From: Tabrizicola flagellatus
GTDB taxonomy: Bacteria; Pseudomonadota; Alphaproteobacteria; Rhodobacterales; Rhodobacteraceae
Assembly (NCBI RefSeq): GCF_008271465.1
Contig: NZ_VMDU01000004.1
Coordinates: forward strand, 1-64,000
DNA: 64,000 bases
Direction: 5' to 3'
A program made the position numbers and the translations under genes. Positions 54,525 to 63,667 of this stretch are shown here, piece by piece (the stretch's first letter is position 1; every line of letters starts with the position of its first letter). The notes beneath the pieces are model-generated. The model did no database searches. It was given only the letters and a program-made list of their open reading frames with translations, and was not told where the DNA came from.

Positions 54525-54688
54525 TCTATCCTCCGGATTGGCAGACTGACGCCGCATCCCCTGCGGCTGGGTACACGGGGCAGCGGAGTGCTGCTCCGTA
54601 GGTTCCGGAAAGGCCGGGTTTCCCCGCCCTCCCCGAAGGCTTCACCGGACGGGCGGGCGCACCGCGTCGGGTCTTCTGCTCCGCCCGT

Positions 54689-54922
54689 TCAGGGGCGGAA
54701 GATCGAGGGCGTGATCTCCTCGGCGTCGCGCAGCGCGCGGGCGAGCGGACCAACAGCCGGAAGTCGCATGTGGCGGAGCGCCGAGCCGAGCCAGGCCAGG
54801 CACTGTACCGGCAGCGCCAGGATCAGGATCAGCGCGAAATAGGTCGCGTATTCCGCCTTCGGCGTGCGCCTGTGATGCGCCGCCTTGGGCTGCACGTGAG
54901 AAATGTAGCTCTGGTCGCTCAT
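54689..54922 (-). CDS. pufQ: PufQ, bacteriochlorophyll synthesis/assembly cofactor
   Basis: A 77-residue protein with one membrane helix. It starts [25 protein letters not shown], continues [24 protein letters not shown] and ends [16 protein letters not shown], the recognised PufQ layout. It is thought to help bacteriochlorophyll intermediates reach the antenna. The ATG overlaps the bchZ stop (ATGA), so it is coupled to the bch genes. A 164-bp spacer, likely holding the puf RNA-processing region, separates it from pufB. Confidence 0.9.
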   Translation of the reverse strand: MSDQSYISHVQPKAAHHRRTPKAEYATYFALILILALPVQCLAWLGSALRHMRLPAVGPLARALRDAEEITPSIFRP

Positions 54923-56400
54923 GCTCTCTCTCCCCTTTCGACCCCGGCGGCACTTCCCCCCGCCAGGGGTTCGACGAATTCCAGGACGACCCGCTCGGCC
55001 CCGTGGTCGAGCGCGGCTTTCTCGGCCGCATCCCGCAGCGTGCGGGCGGCGGAAATGCGGGTCAGCACCGGGTGCTGTTGCAGGATGCGGTCCAGCGCGA
55101 GTTGCGCGTCGGTGTCCCAGGGCATGTCGCGGCGCAGCGTCGTGGGCGTCGCGGCGGCGCTGTCCATCTCCGACCCGAGCGGCAGGATGTGGAACAGCGC
55201 GTCGAACAGCCCGTTGCAGACCTCCTGCAAGAGGTAGACCGCGCCGGCGTAGCCCATGAACGGCGTTCCCGTGGCGCGGCGGATCGCGGCGCCGGGGAAG
55301 CTGGCCGGGATGAAGCTGGGCGCGGGGCCGTGCCCGCCCTTCAGCTCGGCCAGGTACATCTTCTCGTTGATCGACCCCAGCACGATCAGCGGCCGGTGCT
55401 GCTTCATCAGCGCGCGGACGCCCTCGTTGTTGGTCTTCTGCCCCGCGAGTCTGGGCACCGCGAAGGCGCATGGCAGGCCGAGGTCTTCCTCGAGATACTT
55501 GCGGATGCCACGGGTGTAGGTCTCGTTCGCGACGATGGCGAAGCTGGCGGTGGCGAAGAAATCCTGCGTCACCGACCGCCAGAGGTCCCAGAGCGGCTTC
55601 AGCGTCGAATGCTTCTCCTGCGCGATGAAGGGTTCGGGGTCCAGTCCCAGCATCTCGCCCAGCGTCCGCAGGAACAGCGTGGTCGACTCGAGCCCGATCG
55701 GCGCTTGCAGGTAGGGCTTGCCCAGACATTCGGCGAGTCCCCGGCCGAATTCGCGGTACATCACGATGTTGGCGTCGGCATTCACCAGGTTGCGCATCTC
55801 GGCCAGGTGCGCGCCCAGGGGCATCACCATGTTCACCTCGGCCCCGATGCCTTCGACCAGACGGCGGATCTCGTGCAGGTCCGAGGCCATGTTGAAGGTG
55901 CCATACATCGGGCCCAGGATGTTGACGCGCGGCTTCGATCCATCGGGACGCGGGGTCTCGGGCGGCATCCGGCCCTTGGTCATGCCGAATTCGGTGAAGA
56001 TCCAGGTCATCGCCCGGTCGGCGGCCTGCCACTGGTCCTCGTCGATGGTGCGCGGCAGGAAACGCTGGATGTTGGTGCCCTGCGGCGTGACCCCGCCGCC
56101 GATCATCTCGGCGATGCTGCCGGTCACGACGACCGCCGGCAGCGCGGGGTCGAGCGTCTTCCACGCCCGTTTCATCGCCCCTTCGGTGCCGTCGCGGCCG
56201 AGTTCCTCCTCGCCGAGGCCCGTCACCACGATGGGCAGTTCATGCGGCGGCAGCGCATCGGTGTAGTGCAGGACCGAGGTCACGGGCAGGTTCTCGCAGC
56301 CCACCGGGCCGTCGATCACCACCTGCAACCCCTTGACGGCGCAGAAGGCATAGATCGCCCCCCAGTAGCCACCCGCCCGGTCATGATCCTGCACCAGCAT
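54919..56400 (-). CDS. bchZ: Chlorophyllide a reductase subunit Z
   Basis: A 493-residue catalytic subunit, related to nitrogenase component 1, of the enzyme that reduces ring B of chlorophyllide a. It opens [68 protein letters not shown]. The cysteines in this region (AFCAVK and VGCENL) are candidate Fe-S ligands. [10 protein letters not shown] and [17 protein letters not shown] are further conserved segments. The ATG overlaps the bchY stop by one base (TGATG). Confidence 0.97.
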   Translation of the reverse strand: MLVQDHDRAGGYWGAIYAFCAVKGLQVVIDGPVGCENLPVTSVLHYTDALPPHELPIVVTGLGEEELGRDGTEGAMKRAWKTLDPALPAVVVTGSIAEMIGGGVTPQGTNIQRFLPRTIDEDQWQAADRAMTWIFTEFGMTKGRMPPETPRPDGSKPRVNILGPMYGTFNMASDLHEIRRLVEGIGAEVNMVMPLGAHLAEMRNLVNADANIVMYREFGRGLAECLGKPYLQAPIGLESTTLFLRTLGEMLGLDPEPFIAQEKHSTLKPLWDLWRSVTQDFFATASFAIVANETYTRGIRKYLEEDLGLPCAFAVPRLAGQKTNNEGVRALMKQHRPLIVLGSINEKMYLAELKGGHGPAPSFIPASFPGAAIRRATGTPFMGYAGAVYLLQEVCNGLFDALFHILPLGSEMDSAAATPTTLRRDMPWDTDAQLALDRILQQHPVLTRISAARTLRDAAEKAALDHGAERVVLEFVEPLAGGSAAGVERGERA

Positions 56401-57905
56401 CAGATCATCTCCTCGGCTTTGGCAGCCTTGGCCGCCTTGTCGAGTTTCTTCTGGTGGATCGCCCGGAAATCGGGGCGCAGGTTCGGCGCACCTTCCCAGA
56501 TGCCGGCGGCATCGCCCGAGCCGACCCCTTCGAAGAAGGCCTTCATGCCCTCCATCCGGGTCCTGTTGGCCATCGCGGCGTTGACGACCTGCGCCAGCGA
56601 CCCTGCCCCCGCCGGTCCCATCAGGGGCCGCGCCGAGATCAGGTTGGTGAAGTAAAGGGACGGGATCGCCCGCTCCTTGGCCTTCTGCACGACCGGAGTC
56701 GTCCCGACCGCCAGGTCCGGCTTGAATGCCTCCATCGCGGCCAGGTCGTCCTCGAGGTTCGCGCGGTATTTCACCACGCAGCCCCTGGCCTCCAGCCAGT
56801 CGCGATCCGCCTGGGACCATTCGTTCCGCGCGCAGGCCGTGCCGACATACGGCACCTCGGCCCCGCTTTCGATCAGCAGGCGCGCGACCAGCAGCTCGCT
56901 GCCCTCGTAGCCCGACAGCGTGATCCGGCCCCTGATCGGATTGGCCGCCAGGGCGCCCTTGATCGCCCCACCAAAGGCATTCTGCGCCGCCGCGATCCGC
57001 TCGGGCGCCACGTCGCAGGCCGCCCCGATCGCCGCCAGCCAGTCCATCGTGCCGTCATGCCCCACGGGGGCCGAGCCGACGATGGTCCGCCCCGCCGCCT
57101 GGAACTCGCGGATCGCCGCCGTGTAGAACGGGTGGATCGCCGCCACGACGCCCGAATCCAGCGCCGCATAAAGCTCGCGCCATTCGCGGCAGGGCACCAC
57201 CGGCCCGGCGGCAAGGCCCATGGGCGCCAGCATCGCGCCGATCATCATGGGGTCGGCGGGGAACATCTCGCCCAGAAGCGTGACCGTCGGACGGTCGGAG
57301 CGACCCGCAGCGGGGGCCGCCACCGGCCCCGCCTCGATCTCGGACCGCGCATAGGCCAGCATCGCGCCCGCCAGCACGTCCTTGGCCTCGGCATGGGTCG
57401 GCACCCCGAAGCCCGGCACGTCGATGCCGATGATCCGCACGCCGTTGATTTCGTTCGGCAACAGCCGCAGCGGCACGCCCGATGCGGTGGGCACGCAAAG
57501 GTTCGTCACCACCACCGCGTCATAGCGGTCGGGGTCGGCGAGTTCATGCACCGCGTCGCGGATGTCCTCGAAGAGCTTGCCCGTGACCAGCGTCTCGGAG
57601 TTGAAGGGCACATAGCCCACCGACCTGCGCGCGCCGTAGAAATGGCTGACGAACGACAGGCCATAGACGCAGCAGGCCGATCCCGACAGCACCGTCGCCA
57701 CGCGCCGCATCCGAAGGCCCACGCGAAGCGAGCCGAAGGCCGGGCACATCGACTGCGGCTTGTCATGCGGGCCCTGCGGATAGTCGGCCGCGTAACGGTC
57801 CAGCACCTCGGAGTTGCCCGCCGCGCGCGCGGCTTCCGCCATCTGCCCCGCGCCGGCGTGGCAACCCAGTCCGTCAACCGGAGGGGTGGCGGAGAGGTCG
57901 GTCAC
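56400..57905 (-). CDS. bchY: Chlorophyllide a reductase subunit Y
   Basis: A 501-residue partner of BchZ. Conserved segments are [70 protein letters not shown] and [22 protein letters not shown], whose cysteines carry the shared cluster. The start is GTG, with GGGAGGG six bases upstream; that ribosome-binding site lies inside a 21-codon frame described separately. It overlaps that frame's stop (GTGA). Confidence 0.97.
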   Translation of the reverse strand: MTDLSATPPVDGLGCHAGAGQMAEAARAAGNSEVLDRYAADYPQGPHDKPQSMCPAFGSLRVGLRMRRVATVLSGSACCVYGLSFVSHFYGARRSVGYVPFNSETLVTGKLFEDIRDAVHELADPDRYDAVVVTNLCVPTASGVPLRLLPNEINGVRIIGIDVPGFGVPTHAEAKDVLAGAMLAYARSEIEAGPVAAPAAGRSDRPTVTLLGEMFPADPMMIGAMLAPMGLAAGPVVPCREWRELYAALDSGVVAAIHPFYTAAIREFQAAGRTIVGSAPVGHDGTMDWLAAIGAACDVAPERIAAAQNAFGGAIKGALAANPIRGRITLSGYEGSELLVARLLIESGAEVPYVGTACARNEWSQADRDWLEARGCVVKYRANLEDDLAAMEAFKPDLAVGTTPVVQKAKERAIPSLYFTNLISARPLMGPAGAGSLAQVVNAAMANRTRMEGMKAFFEGVGSGDAAGIWEGAPNLRPDFRAIHQKKLDKAAKAAKAEEMI

Positions 57906-57967
57906 TTGCGACCCTCCCGCGCCTTCAGCGCCTGTTCGATGATGGCAAGGGCGTCGAGGTCAAACAT
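57902..57967 (-). CDS. Possible 21-residue coupling ORF between bchX and bchY
   Basis: An open frame starting ATGTTTGA, so its start region contains the bchX stop codon. It encodes [12 protein letters not shown] and then a basic tail ending AREGRK before TGA, and that TGA overlaps the bchY GTG as GTGA. It therefore fills the 54-bp bchX-bchY gap exactly. The bchY ribosome-binding site is inside it. I see no strong ribosome-binding site of its own, so it would be reached by re-initiation after bchX. Whether it is translated is unknown. Confidence 0.35.
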   Translation of the reverse strand: MFDLDALAIIEQALKAREGRK

Positions 57968-58961
57968 TGTCGTAGACCACTTCCAGGCTGGGTTTCACGG
58001 CGGCGAAGGACCCGCGCATGTCGGCGTCCGAGGCGGGCTCCAGCACGAAGTCCTTGCCCGTCGTCTCGGCATCGAAAAGGCCGAGGAGCGCATCCTGCGT
58101 CAGCGGCTTCGGGCGCAGCGGCGGGGCCTCGGCCACGGCGGCGGCAAGGGTTTCGAACAGCGGGCCCCATTGCGTCGCATTGGTGCCAACGATCTGATAA
58201 TTCGCGGATTTCCGGCGCAGATCCTCGTCCGCCGGGATGCTGGCCAGCACCGGGATGTTCACCGCCCTGGCGAAGGCCGCGGCCTCGCCGGTCCCGTCAT
58301 CCTTGTTGATGACCAGCCCCGCGACGCCGACATTGCCGCCAAGCTTGCGGAAATATTCGACCGCCGAGCAGACGTTGTTCGCCACATACAGCGATTGCAG
58401 GTCGTTCGAGCCGACCACGATCACTTTCTGCGCCATGTCCCGCGCGATGGGCAGGCCGAAGCCGCCGCAGACCACGTCGCCGAGGAAGTCCAGGAGCACA
58501 TAGTCGAAGTCCCAGTCGTGGAACCCCAGCTTCTCCAGCAGCTCGAAGCCGTGGATGATCCCGCGCCCGCCGCAGCCGCGGCCGACCTCGGGCCCGCCCA
58601 GCTCCATCGCGAAGACGCCGCCGCGTTTGAAGCAGACGTCGCCGATCTTCACCTCTTCGCCAGCCAGCTTCTTGCGGGTCGAGGTCTCGATGATCGTCGG
58701 ACAGGCCTTGCCGCCGAACAGCAGGCTGGTGGTATCCGACTTCGGGTCGCAGCCGATCAGCAGCACGCGCTTGCCCATCTCGGCCATCATGTGGCTCAGG
58801 TTCGCCAGCGTGAACGACTTGCCGATCCCGCCCTTGCCGTAGATCGCGATGATCTGGGCCTTCTTCGACGGCGGATCCTGGGGGATCTCCAGCGAAGGCT
58901 CCTCGGATGCCTCGTCGCGCAGGCGGGCGTCGAAATCCTTCAGATTGGGAACTTCGGTCAT
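57960..58961 (-). CDS. bchX: Chlorophyllide a reductase iron protein subunit X
   Basis: A 333-residue ATPase homologous to nitrogenase NifH and BchL. Walker A is [23 protein letters not shown] near residue 42. [20 protein letters not shown] follows. The cluster cysteines are in [12 protein letters not shown] and [15 protein letters not shown]. It passes electrons to BchYZ. The ATG overlaps the bchC stop (ATGA). Confidence 0.97.
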   Translation of the reverse strand: MTEVPNLKDFDARLRDEASEEPSLEIPQDPPSKKAQIIAIYGKGGIGKSFTLANLSHMMAEMGKRVLLIGCDPKSDTTSLLFGGKACPTIIETSTRKKLAGEEVKIGDVCFKRGGVFAMELGGPEVGRGCGGRGIIHGFELLEKLGFHDWDFDYVLLDFLGDVVCGGFGLPIARDMAQKVIVVGSNDLQSLYVANNVCSAVEYFRKLGGNVGVAGLVINKDDGTGEAAAFARAVNIPVLASIPADEDLRRKSANYQIVGTNATQWGPLFETLAAAVAEAPPLRPKPLTQDALLGLFDAETTGKDFVLEPASDADMRGSFAAVKPSLEVVYDNV

Positions 58962-59893
58962 GCAGAGGCACTCCAATCCAGGATCATCTTCAGGCAGGCG
59001 GGGTCGGTGAAGGCGGTCTCGTAAGCCGCCCCGGCATCCGCCGCAGCCGCGCGGTGGGTGATGAGGCCGGCAAGCGACAGGCGCCCCTCGTCCAGAAGGC
59101 GCCGGGTGGCGTCGAGGTCGGCCGGCTGCCATTCCGAGGCGATGCGCAGCCGCAGCTCCTTCATGAAGGCGGGCGGGAAGGCGAAGCTGATGGCCTCGGT
59201 GTAGAAGCCGCACAGCACGACCTCGCCACCCCTGGCCAGACGCGGGACCAGCTGGTCCAGCAGGCCCGAGGCCCCCGAGGCGTCGAAGATCACCCGGTAG
59301 TCGCGGCGCGGATCGTCCTCGGGCGCGATGACCTGATAGCCGTCGGCACCCAGGCGTCGGGTCGGGTCGATTTCCCAGACGGTCGGGGTGGCACCCATGG
59401 TCAGCGCGATGCGGGCCAGAAGCCGGCCCAGCGTCCCGTGTCCGATGATGAGGTCGGGCAGCGCCCCGCCGGCCAGCGCGTGATGGGCCGTTGCGGCCAG
59501 CGCCAAGAGCGCGCCCTCGGCGCCATGGCCGCCGTCCAGTCTGGCAACCCGCGCGGCGGGCGTCACCAAGAGGCCCGCAGCCCCGCCGAACAAGCCCCGC
59601 ACCCCGCCCTCATAGCAGTTGGCGCCCGGCACGAAGACCGCATCGCCGACCGCAAGGCCGGTCTCGCCGCAGGTCTCCACCACCTCGCCGAAGGCTTCAT
59701 AGCCGGGCACCAGCGGATAGCCCATGCCCGGGAAGGGCGGCATCGTGCCCAGCCAGAACAGCTTTTCCGTGCCGGTCGAGATTCCCGAGTGCCGCACGCG
59801 GACGACAACGTCCCCCGCGACCGGAGCCTTCAACCCGACCGTGCCCAGTTCCAGGGACTTGGGGCCAGAGAGGATGACGGCATTGGTGTCCAC
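58958..59893 (-). CDS. bchC: Bacteriochlorophyllide a dehydrogenase
   Basis: A 311-residue zinc-independent MDR-type dehydrogenase oxidising the C-3 hydroxyethyl group of bacteriochlorophyllide precursors. It starts [24 protein letters not shown] (GTG as Met) and shows [39 protein letters not shown], then [18 protein letters not shown] for nucleotide binding. AGGAAGG lies nine bases before the GTG, which decides the start over a GTG twelve codons upstream. It leads the bchCXYZ-puf superoperon and is preceded by paired PpsR-type sites. Confidence 0.95.
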   Translation of the reverse strand: MDTNAVILSGPKSLELGTVGLKAPVAGDVVVRVRHSGISTGTEKLFWLGTMPPFPGMGYPLVPGYEAFGEVVETCGETGLAVGDAVFVPGANCYEGGVRGLFGGAAGLLVTPAARVARLDGGHGAEGALLALAATAHHALAGGALPDLIIGHGTLGRLLARIALTMGATPTVWEIDPTRRLGADGYQVIAPEDDPRRDYRVIFDASGASGLLDQLVPRLARGGEVVLCGFYTEAISFAFPPAFMKELRLRIASEWQPADLDATRRLLDEGRLSLAGLITHRAAAADAGAAYETAFTDPACLKMILDWSASA

Positions 59894-59933
59894 GACTTGC
59901 AGCCTTCCTGAATCATGCGGACTCCGCACTAGG

Positions 59934-59977
59934 TGTAAGTCTAGACTGACAGTTTAGGATGTCAAATTAATTGGACA
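59934..59977 (-). promoter_or_regulatory. Paired PpsR/CrtJ sites and promoter of bchC
   Basis: TGTAAGTCTAGACTGACA (59934-59951) and TGTCAAATTAATTGGACA (59960-59977) both fit TGT-N12-ACA and are 8 bp apart. On the minus strand TTGACA (within the second site) and TAGACT (within the first) are 16 bases apart, so the two sites cover the -35 and -10. Two sites at this spacing in front of bchC are the known CrtJ/PpsR arrangement for aerobic repression in Rhodobacter. Confidence 0.9.
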
Positions 59978-60022
59978 CTTTTTCGGCATTCGGGGGGATC
60001 GAAGGCAAATAAACCGCGTTTG

Positions 60023-61135
60023 CTATCCCCGGATCGCGGTCAGGACCGAGGTCACATAGGGCCTGTCGCCCGGTCTCGGCCGAATTTCGGTGAAACCGGT
60101 TGCACCAAGAAGGCCCGCGATCTCGGCGGCAGACCGGGTGCGGCCGGTCCGCATGGCCAGGGTGTAGATGGCGAAATAGACGTCCGTCGCGGGATCGGGA
60201 CGGTCGCCGCCCGACATGGGTTCCGACATCAGGATCATGCCACCAGGCGGCAGGGCGGCGTGGACCTTGGCGAGGAGCGCCGCCACGGTCGCGTCGTCAT
60301 GGTCGTACAGCACCCGGACCAGGCTGATCGTGTCGGCGCCCACCGGCAGGGGATCGCTGCGGAAGCTGCCGGGATGGAGCCGCAGCCGGCTGCGCAGGGC
60401 GGCGGGCACCCCGGCCAGCACCGCGGGCATGTCGAAGAGCGACAGCGTCAGCCCCGGATGCGCGCGGCCGACCTCGGCCAGGAAGGCCCCGGTGCCGCCG
60501 CCCACGTCGAGGAGATGCTTGCGCTGCGACAGGTCCACCAGCCGCAGCGTGTCCTCGGCTACCAGCACCTGGCTTTCGGCCATCAGGCGGGAATAGCGCG
60601 CGGCGAGCCCCACATCCTCTTGCGCCAGCGTGCCGAAGACATAGGGCCAGAACCCGGCCAGCTCGGTTTCCGTCTGACCCCGGAAGAACGCCAGCGGATC
60701 CGTCAGATCGCGGTAAAGCACATGGTGGTGCCGCACCATCGGCTCCAGCCCCGGCACGGTCAGGAAGGCCGCCCCGCGCGGGGCCAGATGCCAGCGCCCC
60801 TTGCGGTCGCCGGCCAGGAGCTTCAGCGCCGCGCCCGCGCGCAACAGCACCACAAGCGGCGCGGGCGGGATGGCGCAGCGGCGCGACAGGTCCTCTGTCG
60901 TCATCGGGCCGGAAGCCAGGACATGCAGCACCCGCCCCTCGACCAGCGCGACCAGGGCCTGCGACTGGACAAAGCCCGACAGGATGGAAAACAGCTCCGC
61001 CCCCTCGCGCCTTGCCTTCCAGCGCAATCCCGGAATCCGCGCGGCCAGGCGGTGAAAGCGCGGCGACAGCGCAAGGCGCGTGAGGAGCCCCAGCGCCCCG
61101 GGCCGCGCGGGCGGCGGGCGCGGCTCGGCGTTCAT
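60023..61135 (-). CDS. crtF: Demethylspheroidene O-methyltransferase
   Basis: A 370-residue SAM-dependent O-methyltransferase that methylates the C-1 hydroxyl of demethylspheroidene. It has an N-terminal winged-helix dimerisation domain (GFVQSQALVALVEGRVLHVLASGPMTTEDLSRRC). The catalytic domain has KHLLDVGGGTGAFLAEVGRAHPGLTLSLFDMPAVL and LVRVLYDHDDATVAALLAKVHAALPPGG. Its ATG overlaps the crtE stop (ATGA). An approximately 45-bp AT-rich stretch after it precedes the bchC promoter region. Confidence 0.93.
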   Translation of the reverse strand: MNAEPRPPPARPGALGLLTRLALSPRFHRLAARIPGLRWKARREGAELFSILSGFVQSQALVALVEGRVLHVLASGPMTTEDLSRRCAIPPAPLVVLLRAGAALKLLAGDRKGRWHLAPRGAAFLTVPGLEPMVRHHHVLYRDLTDPLAFFRGQTETELAGFWPYVFGTLAQEDVGLAARYSRLMAESQVLVAEDTLRLVDLSQRKHLLDVGGGTGAFLAEVGRAHPGLTLSLFDMPAVLAGVPAALRSRLRLHPGSFRSDPLPVGADTISLVRVLYDHDDATVAALLAKVHAALPPGGMILMSEPMSGGDRPDPATDVYFAIYTLAMRTGRTRSAAEIAGLLGATGFTEIRPRPGDRPYVTSVLTAIRG

Positions 61136-61995
61136 CTGGCGGTCTCGGGCAGGACGGTCATCTTGCGGGCGTAGGCCGTGACCAGACCCGCCAGCATCGC
61201 CTCGCCCGGGCAGGAGGGGATCGAGGCGATGGCTCCCGCGAGGATGTCCTTCATATGCGCCACCGCCCCCTCGACCCCCATCTGGGCCACGGCATTGGGC
61301 CGCAGATGCGCCGCATCCTGCCCCGCCGGCTTGCCGGTCTGGTCGCTGGTCAGCAGCGCGTCCTTCAGGTCGTCCGCCACCTGGAAGGCCGCGCCGATGC
61401 GGTCACCCAGTTCGGCCCAGGGTTCGGCCTCCTGCCCCGCCGCGATGGCGCCCATCTGGGTCGCCGCGACGAAGAGGGCCGCCGTCTTGGCCCGGTGATA
61501 GGCCAGAAGGTCCACCTTCGGCTCGCTTTCCCAGCCCTGCCCCGCGCAGATGCCGAAGGGCGCGCCGGTGTGCCGCGCGAGGGCCCCGGTCAGCGCCAGG
61601 GCCCGGTCGGGCGCCGCGTGGCCGGCCCGCGCAAGCACCTCGAAGGCAAGGACAATCAGGCTGTCGCCGGCCAGCACCGCCAGGGGTTCGCTGAAGGCCC
61701 GGTGCAGCGTGGGCTTGCCGCGCCGGAGGTCGGCATCGTCGAAGGCCGGCAGGTCGTCATGCACGAGACTTGCGCAATGGATCAGCTCCAGCGCCACCGC
61801 CGCCGCCGTGGCGATCTCGGGCCGGTCGTCGCCGCAGGCCGTGGCCACCGCCAGAAGGATCGTCGGCCGGATCCGCGCCCCACCGGGAAAGACCGCGTAG
61901 GGAATGGCGGCCGCCAGCCTTGGCGGGGCATCCTTGCGGTTCAGGGGGGCAAGGCTGTCGTGCAGGGCCTTCTCGATACGTTCGGCGAACGGCAT
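61132..61995 (-). CDS. crtE: Geranylgeranyl diphosphate synthase
   Basis: A 287-residue trans-prenyltransferase supplying GGPP for carotenoids and phytyl chains. The first Asp-rich motif is LVHDDLPAFDDADLRRGKPT (with the bacterial DDxxxxD spacing) and the second is FQVADDLKDALL. FPGGARIRPTILLAVATACG near residue 36 is also typical. It is divergent from crtD across 106 bp containing two PpsR-type sites. Confidence 0.95.
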   Translation of the reverse strand: MPFAERIEKALHDSLAPLNRKDAPPRLAAAIPYAVFPGGARIRPTILLAVATACGDDRPEIATAAAVALELIHCASLVHDDLPAFDDADLRRGKPTLHRAFSEPLAVLAGDSLIVLAFEVLARAGHAAPDRALALTGALARHTGAPFGICAGQGWESEPKVDLLAYHRAKTAALFVAATQMGAIAAGQEAEPWAELGDRIGAAFQVADDLKDALLTSDQTGKPAGQDAAHLRPNAVAQMGVEGAVAHMKDILAGAIASIPSCPGEAMLAGLVTAYARKMTVLPETAR

Positions 61996-62045
61996 GGGCG
62001 CACTCCTGGGGCCTGTCGATTCAGTTTGGCATTGCGACCGGCATG

Positions 62046-62087
62046 TGTAAACTTGAATTTACACTAGTTTGTCATATGAAGCTGACA
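62046..62087. promoter_or_regulatory. Paired PpsR/CrtJ sites in the crtE-crtD divergent promoter
   Basis: TGTAAACTTGAATTTACA (62046-62063) and TGTCATATGAAGCTGACA (62070-62087) both fit TGT-N12-ACA, separated by 6 bp. The first has fully symmetric TGTAAA/TTTACA half-sites. They lie 51 bp from the crtE start and 15 bp from the crtD start, so binding could repress both directions. Confidence 0.85.
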
Positions 62088-62101
62088 AGAGGTCCCCCGC
62101 A

Positions 62102-63667
62102 ATGCCTGCCGCCGACATCAAGGGACAGCCCCGCGCGGTGGTGATCGGGGCGGGCATGGGGGGCCTTGCCGCCGCGATCCGGCTGGCCGCCGGGGGCTGC
62201 CGCGTGACGGTCGTGGAGGCCGCCGAGACTCCCGGCGGCAAGGCCCGCTCCCGCGCGACCCTCGCCGGGCCCGCCGCGATGGGCCCCACCGTCCTCACGC
62301 TGAAAGCCGAGGTCGATGCCCTGTTCGCGCTGGCAGGCACCACCACCGAGGCCGAGGTCGGGATCACCCGCCTGCCCCGCCTCGCCCGCCACTGGTGGCC
62401 GGGGTCCGGCCCGCTCGACCTCTTTCCCGACCGCGAGGCCAACATCGAGGCGATCCTCGCCTTCGCCGGCCCGCGCGAGGCGCAGGGTTTCGCCCGGTTC
62501 GACACCGCCGCCCGCGCGCTTTACGACGCCTTCGAGACGCCCGTGATGCGCGCCCCGAAGCCCGACCTTGCCGCCATCGCCCGCACCGCGCTGCGCCGGC
62601 CGAACCTCTGGCCCGCGCTCCTGCCCGGCATGACGCTCGACCGCTGGCTCGGCCGGTTCTTCCGCGACCCCCGCCTGCGCCAGCTGTTCGGCCGTTATGC
62701 CACCTATGTCGGCGGCCGCCCGGCCCATACCCCCGCCGTCCTGTCGCTGGTCTGGCAGGCCGAGGCGCAGGGGGTCTGGGCCGTGACCGACGGCATCCAG
62801 GCCCTTGCCGCCGCGCTGGCCCGCGCGGCAGAACGGCTGGGCGTCCGCTTCCACTTTGCCACGCAGGCCCGCCGCATCACCCGCCAGTCGGGCCGCGTCG
62901 CCCATGTCGAGACCGACCAGGGCCACCACCCGGCCGACATCGTCGTCTTCAACGGCGACCCGCGCGCCCTGACAGATGGCCTGCTGGGCGAGGCCGCGCA
63001 ATCGGCGCTGAAGCCCCCCGGCAAGCCCAGCCTCTCGGCCTGGGTCTGGTCCTTCGCCGCCACGCCCGAAGGCCCGCGCGCCGCAGACCTCCTGCACCAC
63101 AACCTCTTCTTCACCGCCGACCCGGATGCCGAATTCGGCCCCATCGGCCGGGGCGAGATGCCGCAAAGCCCCACGCTCTACCTCAACGCCCAGGACCGCG
63201 AGCTTGGCCCGACCCCGGCCACAGAACGTTTCCAGATCATCCTGAACGCGCCCGCAAACCGCCCCGACCATCCGAACGAGGACCCCTCATGCCACGACCG
63301 CAGCTTCCCGCCCTTGGCACGCATGGGCCTGACCTTCTCGCCCCCGCCGGGACCCGAGGCGCTGACCCGACCGAAAGACCTGGCGCAACGACTCCCGGCC
63401 TCCCTCGGCGCGATATATGGCGCCTCGCCCGAGGGGGCACTGGCGGCGTTCCGGCGCCCGGTGGCGCGGACGGGCCTGCCGGGGCTCTACCTCGCGGGGG
63501 GCGGAGTGCATCCGGGGGCGGGGGTGCCGATGGCGCTTTTGTCCGGCCGGCAAGCCGCCTTACAGGCGCTTCAGGACCTGACTTCTCCCTCCCCGTCGGG
63601 CCGGACGGCTATGCCTGGTGGTATGTCGACGGCATCTCGGACGACGGCACAAAGGCCGTCTCGCTGA
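62102..63667 (+). CDS. crtD: Methoxyneurosporene/hydroxyneurosporene dehydrogenase
   Basis: A 521-residue carotenoid 3,4-desaturase of the CrtI/CrtD flavin family. The FAD-binding AVVIGAGMGGLAAAIRLAAGGCRVTVVEA is at the N terminus. The C-terminal family signature LPGLYLAGGGVHPGAGVPMALLSGRQAALQAL lies near residue 465. The last 25-30 residues (Ser/Thr/Arg/Pro-rich) are encoded over the start of crtC and look non-conserved. AAGAGG precedes the ATG chosen; an upstream in-frame ATG would sit inside a PpsR site and is rejected. Confidence 0.93.
   Translation: MPAADIKGQPRAVVIGAGMGGLAAAIRLAAGGCRVTVVEAAETPGGKARSRATLAGPAAMGPTVLTLKAEVDALFALAGTTTEAEVGITRLPRLARHWWPGSGPLDLFPDREANIEAILAFAGPREAQGFARFDTAARALYDAFETPVMRAPKPDLAAIARTALRRPNLWPALLPGMTLDRWLGRFFRDPRLRQLFGRYATYVGGRPAHTPAVLSLVWQAEAQGVWAVTDGIQALAAALARAAERLGVRFHFATQARRITRQSGRVAHVETDQGHHPADIVVFNGDPRALTDGLLGEAAQSALKPPGKPSLSAWVWSFAATPEGPRAADLLHHNLFFTADPDAEFGPIGRGEMPQSPTLYLNAQDRELGPTPATERFQIILNAPANRPDHPNEDPSCHDRSFPPLARMGLTFSPPPGPEALTRPKDLAQRLPASLGAIYGASPEGALAAFRRPVARTGLPGLYLAGGGVHPGAGVPMALLSGRQAALQALQDLTSPSPSGRTAMPGGMSTASRTTAQRPSR

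Noticed and set aside
54689-56164. A 491-codon frame ending in PufQ
   Set aside because: Only the last 77 codons, beginning at the ATG that overlaps the bchZ stop, look like PufQ; the rest is the shadow of bchZ.
56454-59024. An 856-codon plus-strand open frame opposite bchY and bchX
   Set aside because: It is antisense to two unmistakable chlorophyllide reductase genes and has no recognisable domain.
62069-62101. An upstream in-frame ATG-region start for crtD
   Set aside because: It lies inside a TGT-N12-ACA site and lacks a ribosome-binding sequence, whereas the ATG at 62102 has AAGAGG upstream and fits the family N terminus.
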